The notes under the pieces: model-generated
Database searches by the model: none
Told to the model about the DNA's origin: nothing
What the model saw: only the letters and a program-made list of their open reading frames with translations
In this document: positions 25,602 to 37,100 of the stretch, in pieces
Position numbering within the stretch: the first letter of the stretch is position 1
How the letters are laid out: each line of letters begins with the position of its first letter
Assembly (NCBI GenBank): GCA_013122435.1
Contig: WYDT01000036.1
Coordinates: forward strand, 1 to 64,000
Origin: Chloroflexi bacterium AL-N1
Lineage (GTDB): Bacteria; Chloroflexota; Chloroflexia; Chloroflexales; Roseiflexaceae
DNA: 64,000 bases
Reading direction: 5' to 3'
Translations under genes and position numbers: made by a program

Positions 25602-28600
25602 TTAGGTCTGGGCTGCGGTTGGCACTGACGAAGTAACAACATGTGGGTTATCGTGTGGCTCGGATACAAGCAACTCATCGGGGTTGGCATCAGGAATTTC
25701 ATCCTCCAGCCGCCACAATCGTGGATAGACGTAGCCAACAAGCGTGACCAGTACGGTCAGGAAACCAACCACGATAAACAGCAACCCAATGCCACGACCT
25801 GCGCCCACACCGATGAATCGCCCAACATTATCAGCCAGCAAACCACCGGGCATGAGCAGCGGCCCAAAGATCTGATCTGACAGCGGGCCTGCCAGCGCAA
25901 AGCCGAGTGGCATCGTGGAAAACGCGATCATCTGATTAAGCGCAAACACGCGCCCATGCAGCAGATGCGGCACCTTGGTCTGGATCAGCGCGGTGTAGCA
26001 GCCGTTGCTCAGTGCGAGCGTAAGCGTGAAACCAAAGAACCCCAGCGCAATAAACGGCAGCGAAGGTTGTACCCCGATCAGCATAATACACAGACCACTG
26101 AGCACGGAAAAGCCCAACAACCCGGACATCAGCCGCTTGGGGCCACCCCACACACTCATCGCCAACCCGCCAACCAGCATACCCGCTCCGCCGACAGCCA
26201 TCACCGAACCGAGGGTAGTGGTCGAATCAAGCGATTGCAGCACCAGCGGTGTGATCAACACCGTCATAATCGCGAGAAGGACGTTGGTTGCGGCAGCGTG
26301 TAAGAGCAACCCAACCATGCCACGATGCGAGGTGATATAACGCCAACCATTCACGATTTCCTGCATCAACGGCTCTTTGCGCTGCCATGGCAACGAGTTG
26401 GGGAAGCGCACCAGGAGGAGCGTCGTAATGGCAAAGAGGAAAGTCACAAAATCGATCAGAATAACGCCATACAATCCAATCGTTACTACGAGTGCCGCAG
26501 CAACAATAGGCGCAAGAACCTGGCTACCCGCCTCGGTCATCTGCACAATACCGTTGGCTTGCCAGAGATAGCGTTTGGGTACAAGCTGCGGAATCGCTGA
26601 TGCATACGCTGGTCGCTGGAAGGTATTACAGATCGAAGTCCAGGTCAGAATGACATAAATCAGCCAGATCTCTAGCTGACCAGTCCATAGCAAAAGGGTA
26701 AGCGCCAACGTGCCAAGACCCGCCCCCAGATCGCTGCAGATCATCACCTTTCGTCGGTCGGAACGATCAATCACGGCACCAGCAAGCGGCGAGAAGATAA
26801 TTCCTGGAAGCATCGCAAAGACTGAAATGAGGGCAAATTGAGTGACTGAGCCGGTTTGCAGATAGACCCATACCCCCAATGCAAAGCCCGTTAACCCCGA
26901 TCCGACAAGCGAGACAAACTGGCCTGCCGCGACGATCAGAAAGACACGCAACGTTGGTAGGAGCCCTGCCTGCAACGGAGGCGTGCAGGTCTGCGTTCGC
27001 TGTTTGAACGGAGATACATGATCCTGCTTTATCGCTTCTGTTGTAGTAGTTTTCTCTACGGTCGGGAGTGGTGCTGTGAGCAGATCTGCTACTTCAGCCG
27101 CGCGATGTTTGATAAAGTAATGACCAGCACGTGGCAAGACCTTCAAATGCACATGGGGGCTAAAGAATTCCCACTCTGTGTAGCGTTCCTGATAGTACTC
27201 GGTGAGTGGGTCCTTATCGCCCACAATACACACAATGGGGGCAGAAAGCGGTGTGTACTCTTTATCGGCGAATGAATAGGTAAAATAATCTTCGGCATCG
27301 CGCGAGTCCTGCCGTAGATTTTTGATGATCTGTCTGACTTCCCGATCATCGACAACATCGGCAAAACCTCCCAGTGATTTGAAGAATGTCTCATAGGTGC
27401 GGTCGCCTGACAGGCGGTCGATCTGCAGGTTATTCGCCAGAAACTCAAACAATCTACCGGGTATACGCACATTGGGGAAAGTTCCACCAAGATACACACG
27501 CTCGACGTTCACTCCATCCGCCTCCAGCAAGCGAGTGACTTCAATCGCCATCGCACCCCCAGCGCAGTGGCCGTAGATCACCAGCCGCCCCATAATGGTT
27601 TGCCTGATCTCTTCCGCACATGCCCTGGCAACCTCATGAAATAGCGCGGACTCTTCGTCTTCGCGGGTAAAATCGTGGCCTGGGAGTGCAACGGCGTAAA
27701 GCGAGTGTCCACGTGGTAGTGCGCGGGCCAGCGGCTGGTAGCTGATGGCGCTGCCACCACCATAGGGAAAACACACATACGACACAATGCGTTCCTGTGG
27801 CGATAGCGCGGGAGTGAGTTCCTGCAATAGCGCATGTTCGTCGGTACGTTCTTCGCTGAGGGCGGCCGCAAGCGCACGGATCGTGGGATGCTTAAAAATA
27901 GCGAAGACCCGCATTGCAGCGCCAAACTTGCGTACCACCCGAATGCTCTTGAAGGAGTCACCACCGAGATCGAAGAAATCATCGTCGATGCCAACGCGCT
28001 CAATGCCCAAAACCTCCATCCAGATCTGGGCTAAACATTCTTCCAGCTCGGTTTGGGGTGCGGCGTAGGTTGTGCCAAGATCAAGGCTGATCTGTTCTGG
28101 TGCTGGCAACGCAGGACGGTCAACTTTGCCGTTGGTGGTCAGTGGTAGTGCATCTAATACCACAAACGCAGTCGGAATCATCGCGTCGGGCAGAAAATCT
28201 CTGAGGAAGCCCCGCAGATTGCTGATCGAGGGCGCGGCGGTCTCGGCGACCAGATACGCCGCCAGTCGTCCTTCGCCGCTACCATGCTGGTGATAGGTGA
28301 CGGCAGCACGCTGCACGTCAGGATGCTGATTGAGCACCGCTTCTATCTCGCCCAATTCGACCCGCACGCCCCGAATCTTGATCTGATGGTCGATCCGTCC
28401 ACGCAATTCGATAGCCCCATCAAGACGGTAGCGCGCCACATCACCGGTGCGATACAGCCGCATACCAGGGTGCATGCTGAACGGATTGGGTAGAAATTGT
28501 GCGGCGGTGGCAGCGGGGCGGTTGAGATAGCCATCGGCCAGACCAGGACTGCTGATATAGACTTCGCCATACACACCGATGGGCGTGGGATGCAACTGTT

Positions 28601-31127
28601 CGTCGAGCATATGGATCTGGGCGTTGTCAATTGGTCGACCAACAGGCACATGGCTCTGTTCAGGCAATAGCGCATTTACCGGATAGTAGCTCGACGTCAT
28701 CGTGCATTCGGTAGGACCATACTGGTTGACCAGTTGCACCTGTGTGCCAAAGAGTGTTTGAGCACTACGACAATCGTCCGACCGTAAGTTCTCACCACTC
28801 AGCAACATGAGTCGTATGGAGGGAATTATCATCGGTGGCTCAGCGGCTTCCACCAGCCCTCGCAGCAGGGTTGGCACGATACTCAACAGACACGTGACAC
28901 CCTGCCACCGCATGGTCTGGAGCAGTGCCGACGGATCTTTAGCATCCTCTTGCTCGACCAGCACGACTTTGGCACCAACCGACAATGGCCCAAGCAGATC
29001 GCGTACAGACGCATCAAACGAGAGTGTGGCAATCTGCAATACCGTATCTGACACGCTGAGTGCATACTGTTCTGCGAGAAAGGCCAGGTAATTGGTCGCA
29101 CCACGGTGCGTGCTCAACACACCCTTGGGCTGGCCCGTCGACCCAGACGTGTGGACAATGTACGCCAGATTTTCCGCTGTGGCAGTCGTAGGCAGATTAC
29201 TTTTATCCTCTGCACCCCACAGTTCTTCATCGCGATCAAGGCATATTTTTTCACCTACAAAAGGGGGCAGTCGTGTCTCAAGCGTCTGTTGCGTCAGGAT
29301 CAGGTGTGACTGAGCGTTTGCGAGGATGTAGGCGAGACGGGCCGATGGATAATCCAGATCGAGCGGGAGGTAGGCACCACCGGCCTTGAGTACAGCCAAC
29401 ACACTCACGACCATCTCGAAGGAACGCTCCACACAAATGCCCACACGCACTTCTGGCCCGACACCACGCTGCTGCAACACCCACGCTAGTTGGTTTGCAC
29501 GTTGGTTCAGGGCAGCGTAGCTCAACTGTTGGTTGTTCAGGACTAGTGCGGTGGCGTCAGGAGTGCGCTCGGCCTGCTCCTCGAAGAGTTGATGAATACA
29601 CCAAACCTGTGGGGCGTTTGTCGCAGTGTCATTCCATGTGCGGAGCAGATCTTGTTCATCAGACGTGAGCAACGAGACGTCGTATACATGTTGTGTGGGA
29701 TTTGCACTGAACTGCGCTGCCTGAACGCAAAAGTGTTCTGCCATGCGCTCAATCGTCGCTGCATCGAAGAGATCGGTGTTGTACGTAAACAGGCCAATAA
29801 TGCCGTCGGCAGTTTCTTCCATCGAAAGCGAGAGATCGATTTTGGTGATATGAAAATCAAATCCGATGCTGTGCGACGTAATACCTGAGAGTTGCAATGG
29901 TGCGGTTGGAGCATTGTGCAGCGTGAACATCACCTGAAAGAGTGGGGTATACCCAAGGTTGCGTTCTGGCTTTAATTCCTCGACCAGACGCTCAAAGGGC
30001 AATTCCTGGTGTGCAAATGCGCCTAACGCCATTTCGCGTGTTTGTCGCAAAACCTCCTGAAAAGTCGGATTGTCTGTAAAACGTGTTCGCAGCACCAGTG
30101 TGTTCAGGAAAAAACCGATCAAGTCCTCAAGTTCCGCGTGGTCACGCCCTGTAATGGGTGAACCAACGAGGATATCACGTTGGCCACTGTAGCGTGCTAA
30201 CAGCGTGGTATATATCGCCAGTAAAGCCATAAAAAGCGTACACCCTTCGCGCCGTGCGATGTCCTGAAGTTGTTTGGTCATTGCGGCAGAGAGAGTGAAT
30301 ACGTGATGTGCGCCGCAAAAGGTTTGCACGGGTGGACGCAGACGATCCGTTGGAAGATGCAGAATCGTTTCGACATCGGCAAGTTGCTCTTTCCAGTACA
30401 CCATATGCTGGTTGAGTCGTTCGCCTTGCAACTCACGCCGTTGCCATGCCGCATAATCTCCGTATTGAATGGGCAACTCAAGCAGTGATGGGGATTTGTT
30501 TGCAGCAAAAGCATTGTAGAGGGTTGAAAGCTCTTTGAAAAACACACCACCTGACCAGCCATCCGAGATAACGTGGTGCATCGTCACCAAAAGCACATGG
30601 TCTTGTTGATCAAGCCGTACCAGACAGATACGCAGCAGCGGGCCGCGCGTCAGGTCAAAAGGGCAGGCAGCCTCCTCAGCAGCCAATTGTGCGGTGGCCG
30701 TTTCACACGCATCACTGGGAAGGCCGCTGAGATCGTAGAGCACCAGCGTGGTTGTCGGCTTTGATGCGACGACCTGAACCGGCTGTTCGTCGACCTCGAC
30801 AAAGGTGGTCCGCAGAATCTCATGCCTGTGCAGGATCGTGTTGATGGCCCGCTCGAACACAGAGATAGTGAGATCGCCAGAGAGACGGAGCGCGTCGGGC
30901 ATGTTGTAGGCGGCATTCGCGGGTTCGAGCTGATCGAGAAACCACAATCGTTGTTGTGAAAATGACAGCGGCGCCGGATCGTCTGTGCCTCGTCGTGGAA
31001 TAGTCACCGTTTCCGCAGTCAACGTTGCATTTTTCGTTTTCGCACTTCGCAGTCGTTGCTCGAGCAAGGCCCGTTTGGCTGCAGAAAGCTGAGTAGCTGT
31101 TTTTTTATCCTGGGGCGATTGGGTCAC
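25602..31127 (-). CDS. terminal NRPS module fused to an MFS exporter (C-A-PCP-TE-MFS)
   Basis: 1841 residues; GTG start with AAGGAGG 5 bases upstream overlapping the stop of the preceding NRPS gene. Domains: C about 50-490 (HHVISDG 184-190, intact); A about 510-1005 (TSGSTGQPKG, YRTGD, NGKVDR; specificity residues read D-A-R-S-L-S-Q-M-T, which I cannot assign); PCP about 1025-1090 (LGGDSF, Ser1058); thioesterase about 1110-1350 with nucleophile elbow GHCAG, so Cys1188 instead of Ser, with Asp1304 and His1336; then about 40 linker residues and a 12-TM MFS transporter (about 1390-1810) resembling EntS/DHA3 exporters. Third gene of the NRPS operon: it adds the last residue, releases the peptide and probably exports it. 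A transporter covalently joined to a megasynthase is rare and would tether assembly to the membrane. Confidence 0.9.
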   Translation of the reverse strand: MTQSPQDKKTATQLSAAKRALLEQRLRSAKTKNATLTAETVTIPRRGTDDPAPLSFSQQRLWFLDQLEPANAAYNMPDALRLSGDLTISVFERAINTILHRHEILRTTFVEVDEQPVQVVASKPTTTLVLYDLSGLPSDACETATAQLAAEEAACPFDLTRGPLLRICLVRLDQQDHVLLVTMHHVISDGWSGGVFFKELSTLYNAFAANKSPSLLELPIQYGDYAAWQRRELQGERLNQHMVYWKEQLADVETILHLPTDRLRPPVQTFCGAHHVFTLSAAMTKQLQDIARREGCTLFMALLAIYTTLLARYSGQRDILVGSPITGRDHAELEDLIGFFLNTLVLRTRFTDNPTFQEVLRQTREMALGAFAHQELPFERLVEELKPERNLGYTPLFQVMFTLHNAPTAPLQLSGITSHSIGFDFHITKIDLSLSMEETADGIIGLFTYNTDLFDAATIERMAEHFCVQAAQFSANPTQHVYDVSLLTSDEQDLLRTWNDTATNAPQVWCIHQLFEEQAERTPDATALVLNNQQLSYAALNQRANQLAWVLQQRGVGPEVRVGICVERSFEMVVSVLAVLKAGGAYLPLDLDYPSARLAYILANAQSHLILTQQTLETRLPPFVGEKICLDRDEELWGAEDKSNLPTTATAENLAYIVHTSGSTGQPKGVLSTHRGATNYLAFLAEQYALSVSDTVLQIATLSFDASVRDLLGPLSVGAKVVLVEQEDAKDPSALLQTMRWQGVTCLLSIVPTLLRGLVEAAEPPMIIPSIRLMLLSGENLRSDDCRSAQTLFGTQVQLVNQYGPTECTMTSSYYPVNALLPEQSHVPVGRPIDNAQIHMLDEQLHPTPIGVYGEVYISSPGLADGYLNRPAATAAQFLPNPFSMHPGMRLYRTGDVARYRLDGAIELRGRIDHQIKIRGVRVELGEIEAVLNQHPDVQRAAVTYHQHGSGEGRLAAYLVAETAAPSISNLRGFLRDFLPDAMIPTAFVVLDALPLTTNGKVDRPALPAPEQISLDLGTTYAAPQTELEECLAQIWMEVLGIERVGIDDDFFDLGGDSFKSIRVVRKFGAAMRVFAIFKHPTIRALAAALSEERTDEHALLQELTPALSPQERIVSYVCFPYGGGSAISYQPLARALPRGHSLYAVALPGHDFTREDEESALFHEVARACAEEIRQTIMGRLVIYGHCAGGAMAIEVTRLLEADGVNVERVYLGGTFPNVRIPGRLFEFLANNLQIDRLSGDRTYETFFKSLGGFADVVDDREVRQIIKNLRQDSRDAEDYFTYSFADKEYTPLSAPIVCIVGDKDPLTEYYQERYTEWEFFSPHVHLKVLPRAGHYFIKHRAAEVADLLTAPLPTVEKTTTTEAIKQDHVSPFKQRTQTCTPPLQAGLLPTLRVFLIVAAGQFVSLVGSGLTGFALGVWVYLQTGSVTQFALISVFAMLPGIIFSPLAGAVIDRSDRRKVMICSDLGAGLGTLALTLLLWTGQLEIWLIYVILTWTSICNTFQRPAYASAIPQLVPKRYLWQANGIVQMTEAGSQVLAPIVAAALVVTIGLYGVILIDFVTFLFAITTLLLVRFPNSLPWQRKEPLMQEIVNGWRYITSHRGMVGLLLHAAATNVLLAIMTVLITPLVLQSLDSTTTLGSVMAVGGAGMLVGGLAMSVWGGPKRLMSGLLGFSVLSGLCIMLIGVQPSLPFIALGFFGFTLTLALSNGCYTALIQTKVPHLLHGRVFALNQMIAFSTMPLGFALAGPLSDQIFGPLLMPGGLLADNVGRFIGVGAGRGIGLLFIVVGFLTVLVTLVGYVYPRLWRLEDEIPDANPDELLVSEPHDNPHVVTSSVPTAAQT

Positions 31128-31137
31128 TAGTTCCTCC

Positions 31138-34100
31138 TTAGTAACGTTCGCTCAAAAGTTGTTCGGCTTCTTCCTCAGACAACTCCTCCAATTCCGCAAG
31201 GAGTACCTCTTCGACCACCTCAGCTAACTCGAACACAGTGGTGGCTTCAAACAGGCTGCGTAGGGGCAGTTCAATCTCAAAGGCATCCCGAATACGCGAC
31301 ACAACGCGCATAGCCAGCAACGAGTGACCACCCAGATCGAAGAAGTCATCGTAGACACCGACCTGATCGACACCAAGCAGGGTAGACCAGATCTCAGCAA
31401 CGACTTCCTCAGCGGTCGAACGAGGCGCGACGTAGTCAGCCGCCAGCTCGGGGCGAGTGCTGTCAGGGATGGGGAGTGCCTGTCGATCCAGTTTGCCATT
31501 GACGTTGAATGGCAGTGCGGCCAACGGTACAAATGCAGACGGAAGCATATAATCAGGGAGTTGTTGGCGCACAAAATCGCGCAACTCACTCGATGAAGGT
31601 GGACCGTTATACGTGACGATGTAGGCAATGAGACGTTTGTCACCTGGCACATCCTCGCGGTCCACCACTGCGACATCAGCCACATCAGGGTGTTTGCGGA
31701 GCACTGCTTCGATTTCGCTTAGCTCAATGCGGAAACCACGAATCTTGACCTGGCCATCGCTGCGCGCGATAAACTCAATGGTGCCATCGGGCAGGTAGCG
31801 CGCACGGTCACCTGTCTGATAGAGCCGAGCACCTGCATCAGTGCTGAAGGGGTGCGGCACACATCGTGCAGCAGTCAGCGCAGACTGGCCCAGGTAGCCA
31901 CGGGCCAGACCAACGCCGCCCAGATAGAGTTCACCAATCACCCCTGGTGGTACGGGCTGCAGTTGTTTATCGAACACATAACTCTGTGTGCCTGCGAACG
32001 GGCGGCCAATCGGCACCAGTCGATCATCAGAAACCATCACATCAGTGGGCTCAAAATAGGTACTATCAATCGTCGCCTCGGTCAATCCATAGGAACTCAC
32101 CAACCGTGTTTCCGACCCACATAATTGGCGTAGTGCACGGTATTCACGCATAAACCACGTGTCGGAACCGACTGCAAGCACCCGAAAGGTGTCGAGTCGC
32201 TGGCTAGTTTCGTCGAGATATTGCATCAGGTTGAGTATCACAATCGGCACAAACTCGGCACAATCGACCTGATGCTGTATGATGAGTTGGTAGAGTTGTT
32301 TTGGATCAAGCAGGAATGTCGGTGGACAGAGCACTAGCGTGGCCCCCGAACAGAGCGCACGCACGATATCGCCCGTACACACATCAAAGGCGATGCTGGC
32401 CATTTGCAGATGACAACTGGTTGCGCTGCGTAGTTGGTACGCTGCCTCCCATGCCTGATAGGCGTTGGCGAGGCTCTCGTGCGTAACCATCACGCCTTTG
32501 GGTTGGCCGATCGACCCCGAGGTGTAAATGATATACGCCAGGTTGTGACCTGTCACACTGTTTGGCAGGGCCTCATCGCTATGTTGTGCAATCGTCGGCC
32601 AGTCCTGGTCAAGTGCAACCATATTGGTGCTCTCGGGGAGGCTGACACGATGACCGTGCAACGTGAGCACGAGATCAACCTTGGCATCATGCAGCATAAA
32701 CGCCAGCCGCTCACGGGCATTGTTGGGGCTGAGTGGCACATACGCACCTCCGGCTTTGAGCACCCCCAGCAACGCGACGACCATCTCTACCGAGCGGTCG
32801 AAGCAGAGGCCCACCCGCACCTCAGGACCAACCCCACGCAGACGCAGGTAGTGTGCCAACTGATTTGAGCGCCGCTGCAGCATGACATAAGGCATCTCAC
32901 AGTCCTCGTAGACCAGTGCAATCTCATTCGACGGATGCATGACCTGTTGTTCAAATAGCTGATGCACCAAGCCTGTCAACGGTAACGGGATGGACGAGGC
33001 ATTCCATTGCTCAAGAATCTGCGTTCTTTCGGTTTGTGTGAGCAAGGGAAGATCGCTAATATGCTGGTCGGGATGCGCGACGATGCCTTCAAGCAAGTTC
33101 TGGAAGCAGGTGGCCATGCGCGCTATCGTGATCGTATCGTACAGATCGGTGTTGTACTCCAACCAGCCATACAGTTCCTCATCAGTGTCGGTGACACCAA
33201 GCGTCAGGTCGAACTGGGTCGTGCCATTGCTCAGCCACATTGGGCTCACCTGGAGTCCCGGAAGCCCCAAAGCTGCCACCGGGTCGCGCTGGAGCATAAA
33301 GAAGACCTGGAAGAGCACATTGCGGCTCATATCGCGCGTTGGTTGGAGTTCCTCCACAATCTTCTCGAAAGGCAGGTTTTGGTGGGCATAAGCATCTAAA
33401 GCGGTCTCGCGCACCTGCCACAGGAGCTTCCGGAAGCTCCCCCCGGAACATCGCGAACGAAGCACGAGTGTATTCACAAAAAAGCCGATCAGCGCTTCAA
33501 CTTCGGAGCGGTCGCGGTTGGCAATCGGTGAGCCGACCACAATATCGTTTTGACCGCTGTAACGAGCCAGCAAGACCTGGAAAGCAGCCAGCAGGATGAT
33601 GAAGAGGGTGGCATCTTCCTCCTGTGCCAATGCCTTCACCTGGTGTGTCAGTGTAGTCGGCATAGTGAAGTTGAAAGTTGCGCCGTTAAACGTCTGTAGC
33701 GGCGGGCGCGGGCGGTCGGTTGGTAGCTCCAGCGCCGTTGGCGCATCAGCAAGCTGGTTGCGCCAGTAGGCTATGTGGTGGTCGAGTTGTGCGCTATCGA
33801 GCCATGCGCGCTGCCATACTGCGAAGTCGGGGTATTGAAGGGGCAGCGGTAGCAATGGTGACGGCTTACCAGCACAAAACGCACCATATAACTCGGTCAA
33901 CTCTTTGCTTAATAGCTCAATGGACCAGCCATCCGAGATAATGTGATGCATCGTGAGCACCAACACGTGATTGGTCTGGTTCAAGCGTAGCAAGGTTATG
34001 TAAAGCAATGGGCCGCGCGTCAGGTCAAAGGGTCGGCTGACACACTCCTGTAGAAGAGCTTCCGGAAGCTCACTCAGATCAAGTATGGATAGTGGAATAT

Positions 34101-37100
34101 TTATTTGATCATGAATAATCTGCTGTGGTTGACCATCGGTGGCGTCAAAGGTTGTTCGTAGCGCTTCGTGCCGCGCAACGATGGTATCAAGACTCTGTTG
34201 GAGCACCGCAACGTTGAGTGGCCCCTCCAGGCGTAATATCAGGGCGATGTTGTAGAAGGGGCTCTGAGGCATAAAGCGGTCGAGGAACCACAGCCGTTCC
34301 TGAGCAAACGAGAGCGGCAGTGCCGCCGTACGATCTGCTGGTTGAAGCAGCGGGACCCTCTCAGCAGGCGATTGAAGTGTCTCAAGTTGTGGAGCAAGTG
34401 CGGCGATGGTGCGCGCCTCAAAGAGCATGCGTAGGGGCAGATCGACGCTGAGTTCGTCGCGGATGCGCGAGAGCACCTGCATTGCCAGCAGCGAATGACC
34501 GCCAACGTGGAAAAAATCATCATAGATACCGACCTGCTCTCGCTCCAGAATCGCTGACCAGATCTGTGTAATGGTCTGCTCCATCTGCGAACGGGGTGCA
34601 ACATAACGCTGTGTCATGTCATGTTCGACTCTGTCTGGCGCGGGCAATACACGGCGGTCGATCTTGCCGTTGGGTGTCAATGGCAGCGTTTGTAGTGGAA
34701 TAAAAGCTGATGGCACCATATACTCAGGAAGTTTTTGTTGCAAAAAGGCACGTAGCTCTGATGTCAATGGCAGATCACCTGCGCCACTCTGCACATACGC
34801 AACAAGCTGTTGATCGCGGCGTTGCGTGGTGTGTGCAACGACCACCGCTTGCTGGATAGCAGGATGCTGACTCAAAACGGTCTCGATCTCACCTAGCTCG
34901 ATGCGGTAGCCACGCACCTTGACCTGATGATCGAGCCGCCCCAGGTACTCGATGCGGCCATCGGCCCGGTGGCGTGCCAGATCGCCAGTGCGGTACATGC
35001 GTGCGTCAGCTTGTGTGCTAAATGGGTTCGGCAGAAAGCGCGCAGCCGTGAGATCAGCCCGATTACGATACCCCCACGCGAGGCCATCGCCACCAATATA
35101 CAATTCACCCGGTATGCCGATGGGAACTGGTTGGAGGTGCTCGTCAAGAATGTAGGTCTGTGTGTTCGCAATCGGGCGTCCAATCGAGATGGCATCATCG
35201 GTAACTTGGTCCATGGTTGACCAGATCGTGGTTTCGGTAGGGCCATACATGTTCCACACGGTTCTGGTGCGTGAGATCAGTGCACTGGACACATCGGAAG
35301 GCAGAGCTTCGCCGCCACAGAGGATGGTGAGAGCAGGATCGCCCTGCCATCCGGCACTAAGCAGCAAACGCCACGTTGCGGGCGTCGCCTGCATCATAGA
35401 GGTGCGGGTGCGCTCCATTGTCGCAGCTAGCTGGATACCATCGGTCGCCGTCACACGGTCGATCAGCACCATGCGTGCTCCGGTCAGTAATGGCAGATAC
35501 AACTCCAGACCAGCAATGTCAAAGGAGACAGTGGTCACAGAGAGCAGCGTGTCTTGTGCATCCATCCCTGGTTTCGCACACATTGCCGTGAGGAAGTTGA
35601 CCAGTGCGCGATGCGGAATCTGCACGCCCTTGGGTTGGCCGGTCGACCCCGAGGTGTAGATGATATAGGCGAGGTAATCCGCTGTGATAGGTACGATGGG
35701 TGGTGTCGGTGCTTCAGTGTGATAGGTTACCGCATCCAGACACACGACCTGAGTTTGCATATCTGACCAGGGTGTTTTGAGATGTGTCTGGGTTAGGACA
35801 AGTTTTACCTGAGCATCATTCAACATCCCTGCCAAGCGTTCGGTGGGATAGGTGGAGTCGAGTGGGACATACGCACCACCAGCCTTGAGCACGCCCAGCA
35901 GCGCAATGACCAGATCGGGAGAACGCTCGACGCACACGCCAACCAGATCAGCGGGTTGGACTCCCAACTTCTGGAGATACCGCGCCAGTTGGTTGGCACG
36001 TTGGTGTAGTGTTTTGTAGGTGAGTTGTATTGATCCATATTCGAGCGCAATAGCATCGGGAGTACGATCAGCCTGTTCCTGCAGTAATGCGTGTACAGGT
36101 TGCTCCCGTGGGTAGGATTTGTTCGTCCTGTTCCACTCGATGAGCACCTGTTGGCGTTCGGTGACTGGTAGCAGTGGCAGGTCATCAAGCCGCAGATCAG
36201 GGTTGTCGGCGATGCTTTCCAGCATAGTCAAGAAATGATCGTGGAAGCGACTGATGGTTGACTCGTCAAATAGATCGCTGTCATATTCAAGGGACACTTC
36301 TCTGCCATAAAAACCAAGCGTCAGATCAAACTTGGACGTGCCGGGATTCAATTCCTGGACAAACTGGATAGCTCCATCAGATATCTCTGCAGTACCAGTT
36401 TGTACGGTTGGCAGGCTAAACACCACTTGAAAAAGCGGGTTGTGACTGAGATTCCGTTCGAGGTTCAGCGTTTCGATCAGTTTTTCCAGCGGCAGATCCT
36501 GATGTGCATAGGCTTCCAGCGCCATATGTCGTACACTACCGATGAAAGCGCTACATGATAACTCGCCATCCAGCCGGATGCGTAGTGGCAATGTGTTGAT
36601 AAAGCAGCCGATCAGCTTTTCGACTTCCTGACGATGTCGTCCCGCAACTGGTGTGCCAATGACCAGATCGGTTTGCCCTGAGTAGCGATATAGTAGCGTG
36701 TAGAATGCGGCGAGCACGGTCATAAACATCGTGGCATGCGCCTGTCGGCTTAATTGATCCAGCCTGGCATGGAGTGCTGTAGGAAAAGGGCGTAACTGTA
36801 CCGCACCGTGATACGCTTTCACCGCCGGGCGTGGGCGATCGGTGGGCAGGTCGAGTAGGGGCACAGGATCTTTGAACTGAGCTTGCCAGTAGGCGAGATG
36901 ATGTGCCAGTATGTTCCCGTCGAGGTGTTGGTGTTGCCACGTGGCGAAATCAGCATACTGAATGGGCAGCGCAGGTAGCGCAAGCGTTTGATCGGTAAGC
37001 AGTGCATTATAGATCACGCCTAACTCTTCGACAATCACGCTGATCGACCAGCCATCGCACACGATATGATGCATCGTAATCAGCATCTGGTATGACTCAT

